Notes: generated from the letters alone by a model not told the origin. A DNA stretch of 64,000 nucleotides from Tethya wilhelma (GCA_964030475.1 CAXIPT010000075.1:1-64000), one strand, 5' to 3'; positions 21,033 through 33,827 are shown, counted from the first letter of the stretch. Translations and numbers: made by a program.

Positions 21033-22736
21033 TTAAGGCCTGGGTCGATTAGCAAAACAAGCCATAATATAAAATCATATTGACTAAATCTACTACCTTC
21101 TTTGCTAAATATTATTACATCCCCTCAAAATATGTGACCAAATTTTGGAAAACCGACCAGATGTAGTAATATTCGAATTTTGAGATAGCGCTCTCATTGT
21201 AATGTACGTCATTGCAGCTAGCTTTTTTTTTTAATTTGAAGCGGCTAGGCGCTATAGTTTTGGAGATATGAGCTCACATATACTGACCGTTCATTCCAAT
21301 TTTACTCGCTAAAATCGTGAGCGAATACATTGCCAAGTGCGAGTACACAAACTCCGTATACTATCCTTGTTACAAAAAATTGGTTTCGCAAATTACACTA
21401 CAATCGCCGATTACTACAAATAAAGTTTTACTACATCTGGTCGGTTTTTCAAAATTGGGTCACATATAATCTTTCTATTACATGTTTCAAAATTTTCAAA
21501 ATTAAATACAGTACAACCACATATGAGACCAAAATTCATGATTTTATGTTTATCTCAACATAACTTCCAGACCTTAAAGGCTTACCATCTAGTAATGGTA
21601 CATATGTGTATATAGGGTGAACACTTGTGAAGCTTCTGAGAGTGGGCGGGTCTGGTCACGTGATTGTGGGAGGGCATGGCTCACCGTTTGCAAAGAACGG
21701 TAAGGAAAAAACGTTAGGGATAAGATTGGACAAACTACTGGGAGTTAAGAGTCCAGATTTTATAGGGAGTTAGAGGCTGCATTGATGAATATATATTTTT
21801 TAAATCAGAGCTCTTAATCAATGAGTATAAGCAAGAAATGCTTGCATAAAGCCAAAAAATATACGAAATTTAGTGCACAAAAGTTAGGGATAGAAGATAT
21901 AGCTTCCAGTGCGAGTTAAGGTCCCAGATTTGATCTGTAGATAGACAAAGAAATGACTTAGCATTGTACCAAGTTTGGTATAGCAGGCCCTTGGCATTTG
22001 TCCAAACCGTTGCATTTGTTAGCTAAAAGAGCATTTTTAGAGCACTTTTGCAAAATTCTGCAGATTTATGGCTTTGCAAAATAACCAAAGTGATATGGTG
22101 AAATGTTGATTTTCAAAAACGCTTGAAAGCACCTAAATTCTGCTTGTTAGCAACAAATTTATTGATTTCATGCACTTTTGACTGTTTGCAAAGATTTTTA
22201 AGAATTTTGGTCTCTTATGTGGTTGCACTGTAATTAATATTCATGAAAATATTGAAGTTTTAGCAATATCACTAAAAATATGAATACTGAAAGACTTCCC
22301 TGTTGCTATAGCAACCAATAGTAGAGAACAGGATCGTATCATCATAAAGTACAATGGATCAGAGGGGGGAAAATTTCGTCATACCGTTCAACAGATATGA
22401 CCGAGAAGGTTTCAGCTGGTGTGCATTTAATAGAAAAAATTGAATATCTTTAATTCAATTATGCATAACAACACCCCCAACATTTTGTTGTACTAATCAA
22501 GTTGATAAAGTTTTTAGTTGCCATAGCAACAGGGGTTGTCCTCTGCCTAATTAATTATTCATAAATTGCTAATTTGTAATAACCGAAAAGATCACATGAC
22601 CTATTTTGCATATCAATTGGTCAATATTAGTCCAGGCAATTTTAGTTTTACAGTTTCATGGAAAAAGGTTAATTTGTTACAAAGATATTGCAATCTTGAA
22701 TATTAATTAGGCGAAAATGACTGGCCCAGGCCTTAA
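21033..22736. mobile_element. TTAA-bounded element T3 (TTAAGGCCTGGG ends) with nested T5
   Basis: The left end TTAAGGCCTGGG (21033) is inverted at the right end CCCAGGCCTTAA (to 22736), a TTAA-type boundary of the sort piggyBac uses. The interior is non-coding. Its right part (22255-22700) matches 28610-29050: 'GTTGCTATAGCAACCAA', 'AAAATTTCGTCA', 'GGTGTGCATT'. The element at 21130-21477 has inserted near its left end. Confidence 0.6.
21130..21477. mobile_element. T5 inverted-repeat MITE, complete copy
   Basis: The left end TATGTGACCAAATTTTGG continues through 'AAAACCGACCAGATGTAGTA'. The right end is its inverse (TACTACATCTGGTCGG to about 21477). TIRs are about 38 bp, total length about 350 bp, with no ORF. 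Partial copies lie at 18886-19105, 24740-24830 and 30719-30957. The terminal TATGTGACC is shared with element T1. Confidence 0.8.
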
Positions 22737-23151
22737 CTACACTGAGTCGGCACATGATTACTTCACCCAACTCTTGCCTGGCAGTCCAGTTTGAGTTACT
22801 TGTCTGTTTTAATTACTTTATTCCACTGCTCACCCAACTGATTAATAAGAATATAATAGAAAATATTGACACTGAGGATTCACAATGAAGTAGTCATGTG
22901 CCAAAATTGACACATAATACTTTTACCGCACTATCTATTCCTACAATACTTATTCTTTGAAATTTTTACATATACTTTCCTATTCTTTAAGAAAATAATA
23001 CTGCAGAGTAATGTAATCATGATAGTATCTGGAAGTTCTGCGTTGAAGATCCAACGCCATTGACTACAATGTACAGTGTTTAGCTTTAGTTTACGGAGCC
23101 GGAGTAGTAGCCCCAGCATTCTCATTATCATGAGACATGTTTTTCAAGTGC

Positions 23152-23155
<4 letters not shown>
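22737..23155. other. Gene-less interval
   Basis: No gene. A block at about 23060-23105 ('TACAATGTA.AGTGTTTAGCTTTAGTTTACGGAG') recurs in reverse near 39717-39760. Confidence 0.4.
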
Positions 23156-23189
<34 letters not shown>

Positions 23190-23245
23190 TTATACACATA
23201 CACATACACACATGTACATGCACACACACACACACACACACAGGG
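23156..23245. repeat. Two (CA)n microsatellites
   Basis: (CA)n at about 23156-23187 and 23220-23242, separated by CATACACATGTACATG-like sequence. Open frames crossing them are artefacts. Confidence 0.95.
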
Positions 23246-23519
23246 ACTAACATGTGGCATCTGTAAGCTATAATTTTTCCAAAATATGATGCACTTAATA
23301 AATCACCAAAGAACATATATATATTATTTATTGCAGATATTTTGCTAAGGTGAGTCAAATATTGACAAACATAACTAAACAGTTCAGGTGTGAGGATCTG
23401 TGTTCCATTCATGAAGCAATAGTTTAGTGATAATATTAGCGGACGATTGTCACGAATCCGTGACATAATTATCTATACGTACCATTTCCGGTAGACAATT
23501 CCGTGATGCGTGAAAAGTT
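23246..23519. other. Short interval with an open minus frame
   Basis: The minus frame 23466-23270 reads 'LNYCFMNGTQILTPELFSYV', which looks somewhat protein-like. It then runs into the (CA)n tract. No family is recognised and it is too weak to annotate as a gene. Confidence 0.2.
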
Positions 23520-24010
23520 ATAATACAAACCTTAGTGTCTTAGGCTTTTTTGTTAGCTAGTTGAACAGATCTACAAAACGATGCTATGGTCATATAGCAT
23601 AGCACTAACATAGCAAGTGCTAAGCTAAGTCCATGGAGAAAACGAGAAACTAAAACCGAAAATCGCGATCACGACTAACGCAACCATGACAGACTTGTGA
23701 ACAAAAAACTAACTAAATCCCAAAAGCGATGGTATAGCTATATAGCTGAGCTATCCCTGCAGTAATATATAAAGTATTAACCTTGTGCTGTAGTACATGT
23801 AGGACTCTGGAGAAAGCAAGCTACTAAAGGCGATGGTCGTGATCGTGACCTTTATGAGCCTATAGTGCCACGCCCATTTCAAGGTTTAAGTTAGTAGTTC
23901 ATATCTAAGTAGGGCATTACCATATCTCTCTCCACAGCTAGTTCAAAATTCACAGATGGAAGCTTCCTGCAAAAAAAGTGCTGAAGTTGCACTTACGCTT
24001 GCACACGTGT
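23520..24010 (+). repeat. Diverged relatives of the TTAA MITE, two partial units
   Basis: Carries 'TTAGGCTTTTTTGTTAGCTAG', 'ATCGCGATCACGA' (about 23660) and 'GATGGTCGTGATCGTGACCTTT' (about 23827), in the same order as 12990-13170, but strongly diverged and without TTAA ends. Confidence 0.5.
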
Positions 24011-24834
24011 ATCAATTTTGTAGGGTTTAAAGGTCATTAATTTAAACCGTCCACTAAGTGTTAGCTGGTGTGCAGATTGTTTGTCATGTTTAAGTTTAAG
24101 TAAGCTTTGAGCAATTTCGATTTTAGAGGCAGTGGTATTACAAAAGCCGCATAAGCACTACAGTCAGAAGTCTGAGTTGTGTACTGATCACATTTCACCT
24201 GTAAAATGCNTTTAAAGACACAGAAGACCAGGGAGCCTTCCAGGAGGATTCACCAACGAAATAAGTAAGTCTACTAAGTAGAATAATGTAGCGGGTAGGC
24301 TGTAACTAGAGCTATAAATGGCTCAGAAATAAGCGCCAAATATTAATGTATGCATCTATAGCCACTGTAGGAAACAGTTTAACTAATAATTATTGCCCAT
24401 AATAAGAAGGGCTTAGCTTCTTTCCCCACAAATTTCATTGCAAATTTATTATACACAATGTACAAAACATTCATTCATTATTATGCACAGATAAACAGCT
24501 CCTGGCATAGCCCAGTGATTCTGCAACACGGTGGGGCCATCTTCTGATCATCTGAAAGAGATTTCTTTCTGCTTATCAGAATAATTAATCAATGAATATG
24601 GCAACGCATCCCGTGTACTAAGCCATGGCTGCATTTAAATGTTTATATCTCAGCAATAGAAGCAGCCCCACTCGTAAAATCACATCTGCAGCTTGCCAAG
24701 GTGTGCTTCTCCCCATTGGTGCAAAAAATTAATTTCGCGCGCGCATCATGAATTACACTACAATCGCTAATTACTTACTACAAATAAACGTTTTACTACA
24801 TCTGGTCGATTTTTCCAAAATTAGGCCACAAATA
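24011..24834. other. Repeat-derived interval without genes
   Basis: Includes a scaffold join (N at 24210). A block at 24215-24340 is the reverse complement of 30060-30190 plus 30577-30610, i.e. the same sequence without the 30210-30575 insertion. A T5 fragment lies at 24740-24830. Confidence 0.6.
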
Positions 24835-27135
24835 CAGACACACACAAAAAGGAGTATTGACTCATAGGCCCTCTGACTGCTTTAGAGCAGCCCAATCGTT
24901 TCTTCCTTTAAACCACACATACACAAACACACACACACAAAACAAAGGAATATTGACTCACAGGCCCTCTGACTGCCTTAGAGTAGCAAGCCACACATAA
25001 TGAAACACACTCAAACCTACACACACACACACTAAAGAGTATTGACTCACAGGACCTCTGACTGCCTTATGGAAGCCGGACCATTTCCTCCTTTAAGCTC
25101 TACACGTATACACATGCAAACACAAACACACACATACACATACACACACACATGTATTACTGTCATATATAAAAAATTTGAAATTTACATAAATTACAGT
25201 ACAAAGCAAATACCAGATGACTTATAAAAGCAACAACACCAATCAAACCATAAATAAAATAAAACAAAAAATAACCAACAGACACAGCCTGAACCTTTCC
25301 TCCCTTTAACTCTTTAGGGCCGACAGCGCCAAAAGTCGCACGCGCGTATTCTACGATCGCGTAATCTGCGATTTTTCGCATTTATTATTTTATAGCCATA
25401 GCGTTTGAGCTATGGGCTTTAGACTTGATATGCAGTTAGGTAAGATAGCGCTCTACTAAAATACCAAGTTAGAGTCAGGTCTGATTAGTAGGCGGAGAGA
25501 TATAGGCTTCAAAGTTCAAAGGTCGCGATCGCGGTAAAGATCGAGACCGTCGGTTTAAACTCACGTTTTTTTCTTAGTGCTTTGCAGGGGAAGCTTGACG
25601 CTAGCTATGGAGGTGCAGGGGGCCTTAGGCAATACCTGCATGCAAGCGCTTTTGCAGTCCTGCTCTTCAAGCTAGAAAAAAAGCCAAAAGTATGCAGGTC
25701 AATTGGCGAACTTTGACCCCTTCCGTTTTTGCAAGCTTTTGAAGTTAATAAAAGTAAGCCAAGAATAGTACTGATATAACTATGGCTTAGTACAATCATA
25801 GCTAAGCTAAATTAGCTACAAGAGAGAGTGGCATAGGCTTAAGCAAGAACAAAAATGTACAAAAACCAAGGTTAATTAATTATTCATAAATTCTAATTAT
25901 ATATGCATAATCAATTCAGGCCCTAAAGAGTTAACCACACATAAAAAAACACACAAGCCCACACAGAAAGGAGTATTGACTCACAGGCCCTCTGACGGCC
26001 TTAAAGCAGGGGGACCATTTCCTACACGTACACAAACACACCCACAAACACACACAAAAACACACTTACACATACACGCACACAAAAACACACTTACACA
26101 CACACACACACATACACACCAACTACACACACACAAACACACCCTCACACACACACAAATAAAGGACTTAGCGGACCTCTGAAGGCTTTAGAGCAGCTGG
26201 ACCGTTTCCTCCCTTAAACTACACATACACAAACACACACAAACACACACTCACACACATACACACACATGCGCATGCATTACTACTACAGATAAAAAAT
26301 TTTAAATAATGTCCTTTTTTGACATAAATTACAGTACAAAGTAAGTACCAGACGATCCATAAAAACTACAACAATCAAAAGAAAAAACATTACCACAGCC
26401 AGAACTTTTCCTCTTTAAGCCATACATAATGAAACACACAAAAACCTACACACACACACACATTAAGGAGTATTGACTCACATGCCCTCTGACTGCTGCA
26501 CATATGCATGCAAAACACAAACACACACAGACACACACATACACACAAACACATGCATTACTGCCATAGATTTCAAATTTGAAATTAAGTGCTTTTTTTT
26601 TTTACATAAATCACGGTACGAAGTAAATAACAGATGATTCATAAAAGCCACATCACAAATCACACCATAAATAAAAAATAACTAACACAGATTCAACCTT
26701 TCCTTCTTTTAGCCGCACATAAAAAAACACAAACCCACACACAAACACAAAGGTGTATTGACTCACAGGCCCTCTGACTGCCTTAAAATAGCCGGACTGT
26801 TTCCTCCTACATACACAAACACACACACACCCTCACACACAAATAAAGGCTCACAGGCCCTCTGACTGCACTTAGAGCAGCCGGACCATTTCTTCCTCTA
26901 AACTACACATACACAAACTCACACAAAACACACCCTCACACACAGACACACGCACACACACACATACAGAGACCCGCGAATTATTGCTATAGATAAAAAT
27001 TTTTAAATGATGTATTCATTCATAGTCTCACATGATCCATAAAACCTATAAAACCAATCTCACCAGGATAAGGAAAACAAAAGAAAGAGCATCTGAACTG
27101 TTTCCTCATTTTAGCCACTCATACAAAAACAAATG
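24835..27135 (-). repeat. F4 repeat array with (CA)n tracts
   Basis: At least eight units in reverse orientation, each with 'GAGTATTGACTCACAGGCCC', 'TCTGACTGCCTTA', 'CCGGACCATTTCCTCCTTTAA' and then (CA)n. Some units also keep 'TAAATTACAGTACAAAGTAA' and 'GATGATTCATAAAAGCC'. Unit length varies (about 80-300 bp). All Thr/His-rich open frames here are artefacts of CA repeats. It is interrupted by the MITE at 25306-25934. Confidence 0.8.
25306..25934 (+). mobile_element. TTAA-flanked piggyBac-type MITE, copy 2
   Basis: TTAACTCTTTAGGGCC at the left and GGCCCTAAAGAGTTAA at the right, 629 bp. It sits in an F4 unit: left flank 'TTTCCTCCC', then element, then right flank 'CCACACATA'. Other units read the same sequence uninterrupted around a TTTAA, so TTAA is the target and is duplicated. 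Confidence 0.95.
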
Positions 27136-27157
27136 CAAATGAAAGCACCAAGGTGCA

Positions 27158-27733
27158 TAAGCCTCAGCGCATGTACCAAAATGCAATGCCACCATGATCT
27201 GGCAGTAACGAGGCTAAGGAACCATCAAGTCTAAAGCCGTGGCAATAGTGAATGCTCAGTGCTGAGTCAGGAATGCAGTGATGTTCTGACACTGATACAA
27301 AACAACACACAACCAAATTGATATCTCACTGAATTAGCTTAGTTACTTTAATACCTATTCAAGCAAATATAATTTATGAGATACCCGGTATAAAGCTCAC
27401 TGTCACTGAGCAGACTGAGCTATGACCGACTGAGCCAAGCACACAGGCAGTCACTGTATTTCTAAATAACGCACGCTCCACGTGATAGGTGTGGTCTCGA
27501 AGCTAAGAAAAGCTAAAAAGCGCTCAGAGAAGCACAAAAGCCTCAGATCTCAGAAAGTACAGCGTTTTCCAAGATGCTAGACAAAAAATTTCAAGATAAC
27601 TTCGATTCATGAACGTAAGTACCTTCCGTTTGGACCATAGAGCTGCCGTTCTTCAGATTATCTACACACACACACACACACAAAACGACTACCGTAACCC
27701 TCTGCACGTGCTACGCACGCGCTGAGGCTTAAT
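27158..27733 (+). mobile_element. F2 element, best-preserved copy, with inverted ends
   Basis: The left end ATAAGCCTCAGCGCATG (about 27158, preceded by AAAGCACCAAGGTGC) and the right end GCACGCGCTGAGGCTTA (to 27733) are inverted copies of about 14 bp. The interior has the (CA)n and 'AAAACGACTACCGTAACCC' block. No ORF. Other copies: 1400-1885, 5480-5690, 14465-14765, 18676-18884, 41463-41940, possibly 60988-61510. Confidence 0.7.
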
Positions 27734-28403
27734 TAGTCAGTCAGTGGCTGAGCGCCGGGCTGGCCAGTATAACATGATCCTCGATAGTATGGAATTTCAG
27801 ATTATTAGACTGACTGGGAATAGTAGGCAGTGTACGTATGTGATAATGAGTTTGATACCTTCATGATATACTTTTACACAATGCACTGAATAAAGCCTTT
27901 TATTGAATGCCCGGGCCATATGAGTCCATGCACTGAAGTGTGCTGAGGCTTGGTGCCTTCATTGATTTAGTTTTTCTGTCTGATCCAAGTCAGGTATTGG
28001 TCTTAGTGTCAGTTGGATCAACAGCTATCTGTACAAAGAACACAATAGGTGGTCCAGATATCCAACATCTACTATGAAGTCATCATTACTTATGTCATAA
28101 TTATTAACTTGACTCTCGTGAGAAATGCAAATGAAAGAAGGACTTTCAGGTAAAATCTCCAATGTTGCAATCTGATTGGTAGTCATGTTTTTAAGACTGC
28201 TGACTCAGCACAACCAGAAATTCACTCAACTCCAATAATGTGACCGCAATCATACTTTGCATGAAGAGTTGATTACTCACTTGCCAGCTCAGCTGAGGCA
28301 CACTTGCATCACACCTCCTCTAATGAAATCTGGGGTTCTAATTATAAGCTTTCAAGCCCACATCTGTTAATCATGCCCATTTCTAGTAGGGCTCTGCGCA
28401 CTT
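27734..28403. other. Gene-less interval
   Basis: Contains 'TTGCCAGCTCAGCTGAGGCAC' (about 28278), related to the foldback arm at 1944-2065. No coding region. Confidence 0.35.
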
Positions 28404-29055
28404 AAGGCCCGGGTCAGTAGAAATTTCATTAAAAAATTGCCTAAAACAATCCTCATTTTACAGCATGTGAAAAAGTTTATCCAAAATATTTTGATACCAT
28501 AAGAAAATATAATCTTATTTTTTCATGTAACCAAAATTTTATGTCAAAATGATGAATATTTATGTATTTAATGAGTTTTCAATAAAACACCCAAACTCAT
28601 GAATAATTAAAAAAACGGTGAAGTTAATTAGTTGCTATGGCAACCAAACTTTCACAAGAGATAATTATCATCATGAACCTTCATAATCACCATGGGGAAA
28701 AAATTTCGTCAACTGGTTGATGATACACGACTGAGAAGGAGAAATCGGTAGGTGTGCATTATATGGAAAATGTATCGTATCTCGGACCTTGATACGTATC
28801 TTGCTATCCCCATGGAGATTTGAGGTATGATTAATTAGACAAAATTTGGTTGCCATGGCAACAACTCTTCTTGACCGTTTAATATAAATTTTTAATTTTA
28901 TGGCTGTGATTAATGAGGTCACATGACACTATTTTTTTCCAAAATGTTCAAGATAGATTCAAGATTATTCACCTATGTTTCCATGGTGATAACATACTCC
29001 ATTAAAAAGCTATTTCAATTTTGCATAATTTTTCCCCTTAATTAGTTACCTTAAG
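28404..29055. repeat. T3-family element, one end preserved
   Basis: The left end TTAAGGCCCGGGTCAG matches the T3 end at 21033, and the body at 28610-29050 matches the right part of that element. No matching inverted right end was found before the N gap. The 83-codon minus frame across it is not conserved between the two copies. Confidence 0.55.
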
Positions 29056-29166
29056 GGTGGTCGGTCATGCCCACGCACCGCGTTGCTAGGGAAATTTCCA
29101 ACTTGCAAAAGACACAAAATATCAACTTTTCTGTCCAGATTTTTACACAAACAGGTAGCGCTAATG

Positions 29167-29253
29167 NNNNNNNNNNNNNNNNNNNNNNNNNNNNNNNNNN
29201 NNNNNNNNNNNNNNNNNNNNNNNNNNNNNNNNNNNNNNNNNNNNNNNNNNNNN
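29167..29253. other. Assembly gap (N run)
   Basis: 87 undetermined bases. Confidence 1.
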
Positions 29254-29498
29254 TTTTTTTTGAAATAATTGTTTATAATATCAGTATAATACAGTTTTTA
29301 GCCTGAGCAGAGAACTTGATCCCGGCTACAGTATAATCATACCTTTTACACAGCTGAAACACTGAAATCCCAAGCTGAATCTGATATATATGTGTCTTGT
29401 TAGCTATAGATAACTTCCCTACTGAAGAACTGAACACAGAGAACGAGAAAATAGGACAGAGCTTGGAGTACTGCTTGTGACGGGCATCTTGCAATAAA

Positions 29499-30002
29499 TT
29501 CCAAATAATGCACACTTGAATATGGAAAGGGTCGTTAGGCTAGCTAGCTTATGAATAATTTATAGTTTACAAATAATGGCTGCCATACAGAGAAAGCGCT
29601 TTTCGTCTTGTATTGAGCCACTCGACGAGTGACACAGAAAACTGTTGCCAAAAGCGAATGAAGACCAACATACCAAGTTTATTCGTTCAAGAATTAGCTT
29701 CTATAAGTGTACAGTCTTCGAGAAAAGCCGTGACACAACAGAAGAAGAAGAAGAAGAAGATGGAGGAAACTGGAGGTTTGGCATATTTTAGTTTGGTACT
29801 TTAGCGATGGTTTTAGGCCATGTTTTTGGGCTTGTTAGAAAGAGAATGAGCTAAATAGTAGCTTGAGAAGCCTTTTAGCGCAAAGCGCCCAGTTTTTGCA
29901 GTTATTTGCGTGAATATTTGTATTGCGCCACCCGTGCCATTCCTATGTACCCAGTACTACCGTACTGTGAATTACATTTTCAATGTTTTTTTCCCTTGTG
30001 TA
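29499..30002 (+). repeat. Dispersed repeat family F1, copy 3
   Basis: Same block order as 73-577, with an (AGA)n tract near 29740-29760. It is closer to copy 1 than to copy 2 over the 'GCCATACAGAGAAAGCGCTTTTCG' region. Confidence 0.75.
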
Positions 30003-30209
30003 TTATTAATTTGCAATGAAATGTGAGGCTAAACGCTTATTATTATGATTAGTAAATATTAGCTAGACTATTTTGTACTGTTAGAATAGGTATAGATACA
30101 TGCATTTATTATTGGGCGCTTGTTTCTGCGCCATTTATAGCCTAGTTATTCTAGTTACAGCCCACCCGCTATATTATTCTACTTAATAGACTTACTTACC
30201 TCACTGGTG

Positions 30210-30575
30210 CAGTGGCGGAGTTAGGGGGATATCCAATGTATCCATGGATACCCCCTTTCAGACAAGGCTAGAATTTATTTCAGTCTCAAAAATCAGGAGA
30301 AAACCAACTGCTGGCCTCTCACAAGTATAATACTTACTTGAAAAACATTGGCTGCCAGCAAATAACCCAGAAAGTGTAGATACTTCCCAAAATAGCTACG
30401 CATGAGCTAGAAACACTGCTAAAGTACAAAGTTCATGCAATTAGAAATGGGTGGAGCTATACGTAAAATAGGCATGGTTTTAACGGAAGTGGGCGTAGCT
30501 AGAGCAAAATTTTGCACGCGCTTTGCGTGCATTCTACTAAGATAGCTCCTTTCTTTAATCCTGGATCCGCCACTG
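30210..30575. mobile_element. hAT-like MITE (CAGTGGCGGA ends)
   Basis: The left end CAGTGGCGGAGTTAGGG and the right end CCTGGATCCGCCACTG form a short TIR of the kind common in hAT MITEs. The flanks share TGGTG on both sides. The reverse copy of the locus at 24215-24340 lacks these 366 bp, giving an empty-site comparison. The minus frame 30622-30419 crossing the right end is not a gene. Confidence 0.75.
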
Positions 30576-32412
30576 TGGTGAATCCTCCTGGAAGGTTCCT
30601 TGGTCTTCTGTGTCTTTGACAAGGCTCCTAAAGTAAATTAACTAACGCTTCAACTAACTTCGAGCCTATTCTGATACTACATGAAAATTGTACCACAAAC
30701 ATTAATTCGTTGTAACACGGATAGTATGCGGTTTTCGTGTACTCGCACTTAGCAACGTATTTCGATTACAATTTTAGCGAGTAAAATTGGAATGAACGGT
30801 CGTTATATTTGAGCTCATATCTCCAAAACTATAGCGCCTAGCCGCTTCAAATTTGGAAAATAGCTAGCTGCAATGACGTAGATTACAATGCGATCGCTAT
30901 CTCAAAATTCGCGGATTGCTCGAAGTGGTCGGTTTTGCAAAATTCGGTCACATATGCATATATAAAAATGTGCGACCACGTGCAGTTTGAATTTGAACGC
31001 TTAAAAGACATGATGAGCAGTAGAAGCACACCAAGAGAAGGAACGGGGAAAAAAGAAGCTAGAAACCATGTGGTCACAAAGAAAAATTATGCGTACGTTG
31101 GAGTCAACGCCAAAATAGGAGTGCAAATTGCATTCCAATGACGTATTTTCAACCAATGAAATTTCAGTATTGATTTTTGGGCCATTTTTTTCAAAAAGTT
31201 GCCGCTTCCGTGCAATAGCACCTGTAAGCTTGTCTCTTGTGGCATGCTCAGGTGTCTCTCCATATATACTCTGCTAGCCTTCATGAGACATCACTGACTA
31301 GTAGCTTAGCATAGAACTTATCATCATCTTCTATCATCAAGCATGATCTTCTACCTGATAGTTTTAAGGTTGATGTGTCTACTATAGCAGGGGTGCAGTT
31401 AGAATTTTTGAGAGGGTTTTGGCCGCAAAGCGGCAAAAATTTTTGGGTGCCATGCCCACTTCTGGTGTACACGCCCCGCGTTTTCGCTAGTGCTAGCTTC
31501 GTTTCCAACTTCCAGAAAGCTTGTAAACAAAGCTATGCAAGCACTAAGATGTATGAAAAGTTGGTGTTTGCAGGAGTTCTAATCCTACCGTAGTTCTATA
31601 CAGGCTCTGATACGCGCGTTTCACACGCTGGAACTGAGAGCCCCGCCCCTTTTTAAGCTGGAAGGGGGTTTCCGGGCAACTAGTAAACAACGTAGCTACG
31701 CGCATGCATAGACTGACAGTGATTCCTCAACAAATGACTGTGTAGATTTGTGGGGTCTCTTCTACTTCATTTTCTAGAAGTACTTCATGACTGAATTTTT
31801 TTGGCAAGGACATTCTTGTGGAAACTAATGGGCGAATACATGTAAAGTGGTATTTTACTGCTTCCTGCTACACACCTTGCTCTCCGCTTAGCTCTATGTT
31901 GTCTCTTTGCTGCTTCAACATGGCTAGAAATTGTAGTACAAACAGTGACATGCAGCTGTGCTACATAAAAAGTACAAGCCTAATTTGCATCTCATTAATA
32001 TGCAAAATTTTGTATTGTAACAATGGCAGAGCAAGCAAAACTTCACTAACTTTAGCTCCGTTTGGCGGAACGAGTGCCAGAGTTCAAGGTCCATTGATTG
32101 AGGAAGTCATAAGTTCAACTCTTCCTGTTTAATAATTTAGGGCGCAAATTTGCAAAACTAGTGAAAAATCGAAATGCTGGATAAAAAGATATAGGTACTT
32201 CCTGTTCTAAAGTACAGAAGCAATACAGTGCGATCGCGTTTTTGATATGCTCGACGTTTGGCCATTTGGCGGAGAAACCGCCAGCCTCCTGGACTTGAAA
32301 AGCTTACTGTAAGTTACCCAAAAGGTTGAATTAACAGTATTTAGGGCGCAAATTTTTCTAGAGTGTCTTGTTAGCTTGCAATCTGAAGACTAAAATGCAT
32401 TCAGTATCACTT
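30576..32412. other. Repeat-rich interval without supported genes
   Basis: Holds a T5 partial copy (30719-30957). A block at 31380-31470 (AGGGGTGCAGTTAGAATTTT) has the look of an old element. Two 'TTTAGGGCGCAAATTT' direct repeats occur at about 32137 and 32341. Several 60-100 codon frames lack motifs and are not called. Confidence 0.4.
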
Positions 32413-33048
32413 TTAGTACTTAGCTACTGAGCAGCTGCCTGATGCATGTAGGCTCATCAATAATTCATATGTCACTACATTTCTAGCCATGATCCCCTGG
32501 TACTCTTTGATTATTTGACCACCATTAGATTGCATGATCCCATGGTGTTGAGCTAGTTTTGACCAATTTGCAACTTTGTCACTATCCCAATCTAGTGCTT
32601 GCTGGTACAATTCCTCTTTATCTACTAGAAACTTTTCCATACTTATTGTAGTGGTCTTCAATATCTTTCTTGTTTTATTTTTGAATTATTTCTTTTCCTT
32701 TCTTTTTTTTTGTGCTTGATTTTCTGACTTCGAGATGGGATAATGGTGTCGCTGCTAACATTTCTGGTAAACTTGCTCCATATACTGCCTGGAGAACAGG
32801 GCCCACTTTGTCGACAATTTGTTGCCTTACTTGCTTAGCAGTTGTACACTGAGAAGTGCTAATTGTTATGTTCTCATTCGATCGTGTACTCTTCTTCTTC
32901 ATCTTAATAGGGAATAGATCAGCCAAGCTTTGATGGTGTTCTTGGCATGCATGACAGCCTCTCAAAGTGTGTTGTTCCTTCTCTTTTGCAGGCAGTTTTC
33001 TCCATGCTTCACAAGAGAATGCCTGCGGAATATTTTGTTTGTCACAGG
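32413..33048 (-). pseudogene. Unrecognised gene fragment with Cys/His motif, two frames
   Basis: The minus frame from about 33048 reads 'CDKQNIPQAFSCEAWRKLPA', then 'RGCHACQEHHQSLADLFPI', a Lys/Ser linker, and 'KVGPVLQAVYGASLPEMLAA', ending in a Lys-rich tract at 32675. A second frame (32661-32413) continues with 'QQALDWDSDKVANWSKLAQH' and 'IMQSNGGQIIKEYQ'. The C-x2-C...H-H arrangement suggests metal binding. The W-x-x-L-A...N-G-G-Q-I-I-K stretch looks like a small helical DNA-binding module. The two frames probably form one protein split by a frame change in the A-rich stretch near 32665. I cannot name the family. Confidence 0.4.
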
Positions 33049-33059
33049 AAATGGCTTCT

Positions 33060-33780
33060 TGGCGAGAGCAAGGTCAATGCTGTGTCACTCTAAATTACTT
33101 AGTTGAAAAAGGAATAACCATCATCTAGTTTCAATGTACATTGTTTCATTCCAATATATTTTACGTTGAACAAACTTCTCTAAGACACTGCTGGCTGCTC
33201 TTTGGTAGTTTCTCGCGCCAAGACTATGAATATCATTATTGTAAAATTTACTTCCTGTGTGGGTGTGGCATTGCAGTTATTAGCAAGAATGAGAATGAGT
33301 TTTCTGGTATAGATGAAGGTTTCATGAAGGACTGTACTAAGTTTTTCTATCTGAAGAAAAAACTTGAGAAGGCTACTATATGCTACAAATCAGTTGAGCA
33401 TATGTAGTGTAAACTCGATAGCGTTTGACGAGTTTTTGAGTTAGCGCAGTTCAATCGCACAAAAAGCCAGATTGAAACATGCTCCACAGAATGTATGTTG
33501 AGCGCTGAACCCCATTTTGTTGCTCCTTTGTTATTGTGTCTATATACCGGATTTTTTTTTAATGTAATTAAAAGCCCCCTAATTAAACTGTGGTTTTATT
33601 CAATACACTTGTATCAATGGAAACCAATTTGATATTCAGATAAAATAAGCTGTCATTTGATTCCAACAAAATGTCTAAGATATGTACTATGGGCTCTTTC
33701 TGAGTGTCCAAACGGCTGGTTTGTTTTATTTAGTAGTTTGTCCTCTTTTCCAGTAATCCTGCCTTAACTGACCTGAATCG
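33060..33780. other. Gene-less interval
   Basis: One 88-codon plus frame (33141-33407) has no recognisable motif. A (TG)n tract begins at about 33790. Confidence 0.3.
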
Positions 33781-33790
33781 TGGGTGTGTC

Positions 33791-33826
<36 letters not shown>

Positions 33827-33827
<1 letters not shown>

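Noticed and set aside
24835..27135. Regularly spaced repeats resembling a CRISPR array
   Set aside because: Units are long, variable, CA-rich and eukaryotic in type, with no conserved short repeat or uniform spacer, and no cas genes.
31818..32132. 104-codon plus-strand open frame
   Set aside because: No recognisable motif, biased composition, no splice context and no second copy.
33141..33407. 88-codon plus-strand open frame
   Set aside because: No motif or supporting neighbour exon; indistinguishable from chance in AT-rich DNA.
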